Shown here piece by piece: positions 44,237 to 64,000 of a stretch of DNA of 64,000 nucleotides. The notes beneath the pieces are model-generated. The model did not search any database. It was not told the origin of the DNA and saw nothing but the letters and a program-made list of their open reading frames with translations. Location of the stretch: positions 5,513,131-5,577,130 of the forward strand of contig OZ025282.1 of the NCBI GenBank assembly GCA_964019165.1, given 5' to 3'. A program made the position numbers and the translations under genes. Position 1 is the stretch's first letter. Every line of letters starts with the position of its first letter. Origin of the DNA: Mastigias papua. Its lineage: Eukaryota; Cnidaria; Scyphozoa; Rhizostomeae; Mastigiidae.

Positions 44237-47174
44237 CTACCATTCGGATTCACCGTTTGCTTTATGAAATACATAGTCCTTTGATCTAAGGTTCATAATT
44301 CCATCTTTCAAATGAAATTTCCACTTGTTTTTGCTTCTTGCAATCTGTAAAGGAACAATAGAATGTTGATCAGCTAAATCTTCAAGCTCTGTAAACAACA
44401 ACACCTTTGTTCAGTGTATTTAATCAGCTTAATAATGTGTGCAGTTACCTGGAGAAAGATGAAAGCTAACAGGATGTTGTGCATCGATACGATACTAGAG
44501 CAATGATACGATACCACTGCAATGGTACGATACCAAGTGAAGCGATACGATGCCACTGCAATTATGCGATACCATTGCATTGGTACGATACTAAGTGAAA
44601 CGATACGATGCCACTGCAATGCTACGATACCACTGCAATGGTACGATACCAAGTGAAACGATACGATGCCACTGCAATGCTACGATACCACTGCAATGGT
44701 ACGATACCAAGTGAAACGATATGATGCCACTGCAATGCTACGATACCACTGCAATGGTACGATACCAAGTGAAACGATACGATGCCACTGCAATGCTACG
44801 ATACCACTGGAATGGTACGATACCAAGTGAAAGGACACAATACCACTGCAATTATGAGATACCATTGCATTGGTACGATACCAAATGAAACGACAAGATG
44901 CCACTGCAATGCTAAGATACCACTGAAATGGTACGATACCAAGTGAAAGGACACAATACCACTGCAATTATGCGATACCATTGCAATGGTACGATACCAA
45001 ATGAAATGATAGAATACAACTGCATTGGTACGATACCAAATGAAACGACGCGATGCCACTGCTATGATGCGACACCACTGCTATGGTATGATACCAAATG
45101 AAACGACACAATACCACTGCAATGGTACGATACCAAATGAAACGATACGATGCCACTGCAATGCTACGATGCCACTACAATGGTACCATACCACTGCAAT
45201 GATACGGCATCACTGCACTGACACCTAGTATGTTTGAAAGGTGCCCTATATCATCATTTGCAAGTGGCAAGAATGCAACATCCCATGGTTGCTTACGCTC
45301 TAAACCCCCGTCATAAACCAATCAGATACATGGAATGCGATGTGATATAAAATTCGGACTACAAGAAAGCTTACCTTATCATACTGGCAAACAACAACGT
45401 TCTCCGTGCCAAACAATTCATCTGGATCTTCATCAGAGATATCATCGTCACTGTTGAGCGGATCTATCTCCTGTTTCAAAATAACAAGTTATTTACTCAG
45501 TTGAATAGCTTATCAATGGACGGGGGGGGGGTCAATAGCAGGGGTAGCTTTGCTCCTCTAGGATAAAAACCGCATACCGAAAGCTGCAAAAAAATTATAT
45601 TTATACTGTTTTTATATTTCGTTCAAAATAGTAATGAAATATGAAAAAGTCTGTGAAGAATGTGTGAATTCATATTTTTCTAAAGTAGGCTAGTACATAC
45701 CAAGTTCACCCCTTCAAATTTTTAACAAAAATCGTCTTGGTTAATTGTTATGCTTGAAAAATGTTATTTAAGGCGCAAACTAGGTGTCAAAGGGACATAT
45801 GTAGCTTGTGAGTTGTGGCTTGGCCACCCTTGGTGAACTGTATAAGTGCTATTAACTTGAAAGTATTTGAGTTTACATAGAACATATCGTTGATAAATGC
45901 TACCCAGTATCTCATTGAAAGTTGTCTACAGATTACAACGAAACTCACTTCATCACCCTCGAGATCAGCCTCCTGCTCGGCCCTCTGATCTGCACCAAGT
46001 GGATACTGGTCAAAGTCATCAAAATTATCGTCGTCATCATCATCATCACTACTGCTATCATTAGCACCATCGACTTGGGTGATTTGCTGTGTGACGTTAC
46101 ATTAAGAGATATTAGATCAAAAAGTAAGACGTACAGCGGCAAGTGAGGTAGTTACAGTGAAAAAGCGCAACGATTTTAGTTGGAAGAGAAGGAAAAAATT
46201 GCTCGATTCTCTCAAAAAGATTCATGCAAAGCACACGCATAAAAAGGCAAGTTACAAGTGTCTTCTCATCAGCTCATACCCTACCCTTACATTTGAAGGG
46301 AAAATGATATAAGTACACAAACATAAGCTATATACCGCTATATACTTCACCAACAAATAAAACAGCATTGTTAAAATCCGATACCATTCTATTTTGGAAT
46401 TCCACTTTCAGGAAGAACTTGGAAAAGATCGCAAAGGCAAAATGATAAGCTTCTGAGGTCATACAGTGATGTAAAGAGAAACAAACCTTCGATGAAATAA
46501 TACGTTCCTGTTGTTGGATTTGCTGGGATTGCACTGGTTGTGTATAAATTACCCTTGGACCTCTATTGTTTGGAGTTATTCCATATACTATAATGGAATA
46601 AAAGGGTGCATGATGCTTAGCGATCTAAGTGTTGTAAGCTACTGTCAAAGGTTATGAACAAAATTCATCAGGATACAATATTCTCCAATAGTCCTGGGAT
46701 ACTTGGCATTATTCTGTTCTGCAATAACCTGTCATCTCCTTCTTTCCTTCCTTTGAACAAGATGAAACAACATAGTTCCTGGGAGATGGGGGAAGCATTA
46801 GAGGATATAATGCTTTAGAAAATGCTGATGTGCTTCTGGTGGCTGGCTACCTTGCAAAAACTCTTATCGCTCAATCACACTCCTAGGCTGATTTATGCGG
46901 GCGATGTACTGCCCACGTGATAGGTTTTTCATGAAAAGGGCTGATATAAATATATATATCACTGGATCAGAGCCGCATTTGCATAGTATATAAATATATA
47001 TAAGGGAAAGAGTCAAAAATTTACTTCCCTAAAATTATAGGTGTTTCGATAAACTTCTTCATCAGTACTGATGAAGATATTCATCAAAACGTTCGTCTAT
47101 AATTCAAGTGAAGTATATTTTTTATTCTTTCTCTTATATATATTTATAAACTATGCAAATGCGGCTCTGATTCA

Positions 47175-47245
<71 letters not shown>

Positions 47246-49889
47246 CTGGATGTATATATAGCTGTAAGTATGCATATCATATAGTCATGCATATAAATAT
47301 ATATGTACTAACTAATTCATAGCAGCAGTCACAAAGTATATAAAATATATAGTTCAAAGAAGGCATACTTACAAGTTGTTGCTGGCTCTCCTGGAAGCAC
47401 CTGTTGCAAGATCATGATAGTATGTGATTAGAAAAGGATTTAATTAAGTTGGATCTTTACTATAACTGATTACCATAGAAAGCTAGTCGAATTTTAAACT
47501 GCTTTTAAGGGGAGTCCATAGAATGGGGCAAAAAGGAAGAAACGTAGAAAAATAAAAGAAAATAACAATACAAAGATGTTAGGTGGTTCTGTGATCAAAA
47601 AGTAGTGTGCCTGTTTCAAGGGAGGTCAATATGAGTGATTTACAGTATTCAATATCTTTTAATGGTTAGGCAATAAATCTACAGCCATACCTGAATACCA
47701 GTACTCTGCTGCACCTGTTGCTGCTGTTGTTGCTGTTGCTGCTGAATAGAAGCCTGGTGTTTTCTATGAATCTGATAATGATGCAAATGTTGTTGCAACT
47801 GTTGCTGGTGTTGTTGAGTCTGCTTGCTCTGCTGTGGCAAAGTGGTCTGGATTTGCTGAACAGAGGTAACCACTGTGTGCTGCCCAACAGCACCTAGACC
47901 AGATGGAGCTCCAATATCATGCCTTGTACCCTGGAAGGCCAGTGCAGCTTGGGCTGCAGGAGCACTCTGAACACATAAAAGTTAAAAATACAATGCAACA
48001 AAAATCATGTTGATACTTAGATAAGCATAACAATTCCTGAAGCTGTGTGAGTCATTGAGCCTATATCAGCTATCTCATATTGGTAGAAACTGATAGTAAA
48101 GTTTGATGTACTCTTTTTTACCTTCTAGTTATATACTCAAGTGTACACTGTTGTACTGAAGGGTATGTCCCCCAAATGACATGGGTAGTAAAAGGGCATG
48201 GCCCACTCAAGTCCCCCAGTCTGTGGAGGCTGGCACCACCCTTGGTCTCAATTCAGTTCCAATGGTACAAGGATAGCATATGATTTGGGAGATATGACAG
48301 CCTTTGTATTCCTCTTTGATTGAGATAGAAAAGAATGCAGGGACGTAAGAAGCATCTAAAAAGTGGGGGGCCAAGTCTTCAAAGGGCACACTGCCATGCT
48401 CATTTTGGGCTTCAAAGAGGCACTTTTGCATAGTTTGCCAAAAAGTGGGGGCTGTGGCCCCTCTGGCCCCCCTCCCCAGTTCCTACATCCCTGAAAGAAT
48501 GGCTTAAAATATATCTGCTGTATGTCCACATGATCTGATTAAAAGGAGATCTATCAATGAATTGGTACAATAATCTCATTGGCATCATTCCTATTTACAT
48601 AAAATGAAAAGATGTTTTTTGCTGATTTTGATATCCATGGCCTTAGTTTTGATTTAATATGCCTTTTGCATAACATGGTATTCACCAAAGCGCACAAAGA
48701 TTCCTTGATTTAATCCCTAGACATCAAGTCAACATACCAACTGTTGAACATTGGCCAATGTTGGGTGGTGATTAACATAAACCACCTGTCCTGTTGCAGG
48801 ATCACTAGAAACCAACTGCCCAGCTACAGTTACCTTTTCTCCCCTTGACTGTTCATCTTAAACAAAATAGGATGCAAAAAATTAAAACAGTGAGGTATTT
48901 ACAAAAATTCAAATTCTGCTTCTCATAGCAAGACATGATAACTAACATTACTTAATTGCTTAGTCATACTCACGTGCAACTGGCATAGCAAGTGGGTAGG
49001 TTAAATTCATCCGTACAGTGGGGTCAGCTGGCATGAAATCTATTGCCCTTGACTGCAACAGTTTGCTTTCCCACAACTAGATACAAACAAAACTTACGTT
49101 AGTCGGTCATCATACGTTTGTGCACCTAAATACTAAAGCTAAGGATTCTTTATTCAATCAAGTCATTTTACAATTTTGTACTGCTTGACTGTAAAATGCG
49201 TGTTAAGGCTATTCAAGCTCTATGTATAGCAAACCAGTTTACACTAAACCATATACAAAATATCCAGTGCTGATGAATGATGATCCTAAATTTATTTTGA
49301 TCTGAACAGCTTCTACTACCTTAAACGGAAGTACGTCATGACCAAGTAAATCCCAAAATCCTTTGCAATCGAAATATGATTGTATAAATATGGCTTCCAG
49401 TCAACGAAGTTTTTCACAAGTGGTAGACGCGTATACAGCAAGGGAAGCAAGCTTGCGGCGAAGCGCACATTCGCCCACTGGCAAGCCACTGTACGCCAAG
49501 TATTTCTAGTTTCATTGTGGTAGACCCTTTGGAAAACAGTTCAGGGGCACTGTTATGAAAAACAGCCGAACAATTGCCAGGACACTTCGAACCGAAAGAA
49601 AATTTAATGCAATAAAATCTTGTCAAAAATCATCTAGCAAGAAACTACTTAGTAGTGAAAAATAGCTCTTACTTTTTTAAGGTCTTGAAGCACTTGTTCG
49701 TCCACACCTTCATTCAAAAAGGATTCCCTTACATTTTTCACAACGTCATCAACAACTGCTCGATACAGTCTCGGCTAAAAGTAAATAAAAAACAACAAGA
49801 AATAAGTACGTAAGACAGTAGCAACTAAAATATATAGTAGGAGCTCCTTGCACGATACTTACTACTGGATTAGATGGCAACATATTCAT
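44237..49889 (-). CDS. GTF2A1: Transcription initiation factor IIA alpha/beta precursor (TFIIA subunit 1)
   Basis: Large TFIIA subunit that stabilises TBP on the TATA element. Ten exons, 365 residues (human about 376): 49889-49863, 49774-49673, 49076-48974, 48856-48738, 47966-47691, 47400-47373, 46587-46487, 46086-45949, 45470-45375, 44344-44237. N-terminal four-helix-bundle part: NPV + PRLYRAVVDDVVKNVRESFL, GVDEQVLQDLKK, LWESKLLQSRA. The middle is Gln-rich (QQIQTTLPQQSKQTQQHQQQ and an uninterrupted Q9 run). It is followed by QVDG at about 256-259, an Asp-rich stretch (DDDDDDDNFDDFD), then the beta barrel ENVVVCQYDK + IARSKNKWKFHLKDGIMNL and the terminal ESEW. QVDG matches the Taspase1 cleavage site that splits alpha from beta in animals. 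All joins are in phase. Confidence 0.96.
44484..45224. repeat. Higher-order minisatellite (58-bp unit of three ~20-bp subunits)
   Basis: About 12-13 copies of a 58-bp unit built from cgataccaagtgaaacgata, cgatgccactgcaatgcta and cgataccactgcaatggta, filling most of the last GTF2A1 intron. The period is not a multiple of three, so the long frames seen on both strands are accidental. The right-hand copies are more diverged than the central ones. Confidence 0.93.
46956..47181. mobile_element. MITE with 49-bp terminal inverted repeats in an AT microsatellite
   Basis: Left 46956-47004 and right 47133-47181 are inverted copies with two mismatches (both contain agagccgcatttgcatag). The centre has a perfect 20-bp palindrome, cttcatcagtactgatgaag (47057-47076). 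The right end runs straight into (TA)n to about 47244, suggesting insertion into or expansion of a TA tract. In a GTF2A1 intron. Confidence 0.85.
47182..47244. repeat. (TA)n microsatellite
   Basis: About 31 TA units following the 49-bp-TIR element, in a GTF2A1 intron. Confidence 0.97.
48338..48493. mobile_element. Short inverted-repeat element with CAGGGA ends
   Basis: Starts cagggacgtaagaag and ends cttcctacatccctg-like (agttcctacatccctg), an imperfect inverted repeat of about 15 bp, with G-rich (gtggggggcc) and C-rich (ggcccccctcccc) arms inside. It is 156 bp and non-coding, in a GTF2A1 intron. Confidence 0.6.
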
Positions 49890-51066
49890 GTCGCTATAGT
49901 TTCAAGGGAAAGCTGATTTCGCATCCGTTCTCTGGACATCCACGTTGGAAATGATTTGGCTTTTATACTCTCGAGGCTTGAGGCTAAGGCAAGCTCTTTG
50001 TTTACCCCCAGCGAAGGTAAGATACAAATAAGGCTAAAACATACCTCCTTCTCAGTTACATCAGCCATTGGGGATCTAACCTGAAACCGGGGATGCTGTG
50101 GAAGGGGGGCAATGAAGAATGCTATTTTAGTATAATCCTAGCTTTGTAGAATGAATTGACTCTTTGTGATATCATGTTTTCCATCACTATTTTCCATCAA
50201 TAATGTAAATACTCAGTTTCCCATCCGCACTAAGAGAACCCATCTGAAAGGAAGCAAGCTCCATACTCATCTAACGCCAAAATTGGTTGCATTTGCATTA
50301 TCTAAAGGCAAATATCATAAGTATTCTACCATACTTTCATAAATTTCCTGAAAAACATAGCATAATATCCAAATAAAATGTTCCAATCAATTTCAAGCTA
50401 CATTTTCAATTTTTCAAAGCAAAATTTTTATTTCAAATAAACAACACTAGAATTGAGTTTGATCTGCAACAGGCTTCCAGGCTATATTACAGTAGTAATT
50501 ATAGTTATAGCGGTTATAGTTATAGAAGATAGTCAATAATTGGAAAGTATTCTGCACCTATCAGGCATTACTTCTTCATATTCTTGTATGCATTTAAGTC
50601 TCAACAGATTGAATAACTTTCTGCCTTCTGGCAACCCTGCGTAGACCTGTGCCCCCATATTGCTCTTCTTACTTTTTAATATAATTTGAATAGTTGAAAT
50701 GAACCTCTTTGTATGATTGGTGTGGGTGATGAGGAGAAAATGGTCTTGACTGATAGAATAGGTGTTGGAATAAGCTGTGTTGGACATGGGCATTTCACCT
50801 TGCTACTTGCACAATACCAATCAACTGCAGCAGTGACAGAAGAGAGTTTTTGGTCTACGAAGATACAGTATACAGTTTTATACAATCGCTATGACTGCAA
50901 CAAATAAGGGATTGGCCGGAAGCCAGGAATGAAAAGAACCAAGTGCTGGATGAAAGTGAAGGGTTGCATAGGTAATAAACTACATGCAGACGTAAGAATT
51001 TCCGAGAGCAAACAGGCTTTCAAGGAAAAAGTAGATTTTTTTAGAGATGACCTAGTATAATACAGT
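49890..51066. other. Spacer between divergent GTF2A1 and ALDH7A1 (left part)
   Basis: It should hold the GTF2A1 promoter and 5' UTR. A 64-codon frame at 50713-50907 has no features I recognise and is probably chance. Confidence 0.4.
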
Positions 51067-51464
51067 CACAGGTTTTTTTTTATAAGAACATCGACTTCCA
51101 ATGAAGCCTAGTTATGTTCTTAACATTGTTGGTTTGAAAGCTTAAAATGTTCTTAACATGTCTTAATTCCTTTGTTTTTTAAAATGTGCACTGATTTCTC
51201 AAAAGAGCGATAATTGCTCTGAAAAGGAGCCGCGGATGAAATTTTAGCACAATTCACCTTGCGCCCAATGAAATTTTTGGCAAGAAGCTATTTACTGTAA
51301 ATATTTGTAGCGTTTTCCTAGTGGTTTTGTTTGCATTTTACTCTTTTTATCTTATATTTTTTAAAAGAAAGTTGTGAAGCCTTGTCATGTTCTTAGCATG
51401 TCCTTAACTTTTTGGCATTTGAAGCCTTATCTTCTTATATGGTTTGTTCCTATATGAAAAACGT
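51067..51464. mobile_element. Inverted-repeat element related to family B
   Basis: Left end tcacaggttttttttttata-like (tttataagaacatc) mirrors right end ggtttgttcctatatgaaaa + acgtg. The interior repeats 'tgttcttaac/tgtcttaa' and has no coding capacity. It lies about 300 bases before the ALDH7A1 start. Confidence 0.55.
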
Positions 51465-51772
51465 GTAATATGGCATTTGTAAGATCGTCAAGGACTTCAT
51501 TTCTTTAAAGGAAGGACGGCAGGACAGCAGTGATGTCGCTTTTTAGCACTATTATATTATGAACAAATTACTATATTTATTTCTAATATTTAGTTTATTT
51601 AACGGTAGCTGGCAAATCATAGATGAAGACGTGATGACTTCATAATGTGACCGTTATCACATCCACAACACCACATGACCACTGTACCACATGCGCTGTT
51701 CAGTAGAAGGCTTCATTGTTGTTGTTGTTGCTGTCATTCCAGCGTCACCAGTCTGCAAAATCAGGAGAGAAA

Positions 51773-63453
<11,681 letters not shown>

Positions 63454-64000
63454 TGCTTTTCATAAGAAGATGAGCTGAACTTGCAGTTAAATCAGGATGT
63501 AGAGTATACCTGTGTGCTTAGATAGCATGTGCCATTACAAGAACTGCTGACAAATGAATCCCATCAAAAGAGGAGAAGCAAAGTATTATAGCATGTGAAA
63601 TGGAATCTACAGTAAGGTAAACAGATGAGCTCAAAGTATCATGTGGAAGTACCATTTTAGGATATAGAATAATTTCTCCTTTGTAGAAACATATTTGTCA
63701 TCAATTTCTTGGTGCACAGATTGAGAGTTTTTTTTGGCAGTCTATGTTGGATTTCTCTTGCAGTCACTTTTTATGAAGAGTTTGGTTTGAGTTTTGTGGG
63801 TGGAATTAATTTGCCTTGGGGAGTTTATTTTATTCATCCTTAAATTTTTTGCCCAGATATGTAACTATAGTATATGGTCCTACTCTCTTAGCACCTAGGA
63901 AGTTCTCAAAATCCCTCACTATAGACCATAAATGACCAGATGAAGTTTGATCTAAATTATGGCATGTCATCCCACTCTGGTGTTTAAAGGATGCCTTTGT
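63454..64000. other. ALDH7A1 3' flank
   Basis: No gene recognised to the right edge. It probably includes the ALDH7A1 3' UTR. I see no convincing polyadenylation signal. Confidence 0.35.

Noticed and set aside
44374..45228. Several frames rich in Tyr-His-Cys-Ser on both strands
   Set aside because: They come from the 58-bp minisatellite, whose period is not a multiple of three.
50713..50907. 64-codon plus frame between GTF2A1 and ALDH7A1
   Set aside because: Short, no repeats or motif, no splice or polyadenylation support. Compatible with chance.

Overview
This is a metazoan nuclear window, judged by the many introns with GT-AG borders, AT-rich non-coding DNA, several small transposon families and animal-type genes. 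It holds five protein-coding loci. The order is NEDD4-type ubiquitin ligase (minus), SH2-tailed unconventional myosin (plus), an unknown single-exon repeat protein (minus), TFIIA alpha/beta GTF2A1 (minus) and ALDH7A1/antiquitin (plus). The species cannot be named from this. A marine invertebrate is my guess, because of the SH2-tailed myosin and the G/C-run 'cttattcgaggggg' repeats.

Layout. 1-20871 (minus): NEDD4 orthologue with a C2 domain, four WW domains and a HECT domain, in 29 exons I could phase by hand. Its last exon lies beyond the left edge. 20872-21274: a short shared upstream region with two divergent start codons 404 bp apart. 21275-39477 (plus): complete 30-exon gene of 1046 codons, with a myosin motor, one IQ motif, a proline/acidic linker, one SH2 domain and a tail with three class II SH3-ligand motifs. 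40878-41633 (minus): one uninterrupted 251-codon frame with five degenerate 'RLS' repeats and a polyadenylation signal just after the stop. 44237-49889 (minus): complete 10-exon GTF2A1 of 365 codons, with a glutamine-rich middle and an intact QVDG Taspase1-type site. Its last intron holds a 0.7-kb higher-order minisatellite. 51773-63453 (plus): complete 19-exon ALDH7A1 of 547 codons, with catalytic Glu and Cys present and a likely mitochondrial presequence. One intron has a GG instead of GT donor.

The introns and spacers carry short inverted-repeat elements of several families: TACCGTAA-end, ACGTTTTT-end, a TA-flanked 26-28-bp perfect-TIR element and others. They also carry microsatellites and a tRNA-derived fragment.

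The five genes are not a pathway. NEDD4 (protein sorting and turnover), myosin (actin-based signalling scaffold), TFIIA (basal transcription) and ALDH7A1 (lysine catabolism) are ordinary neighbours. The only arrangement suggesting joint control is the divergent NEDD4/myosin pair. All exon borders come from reading splice consensus and reading phase by eye, with no transcript data.
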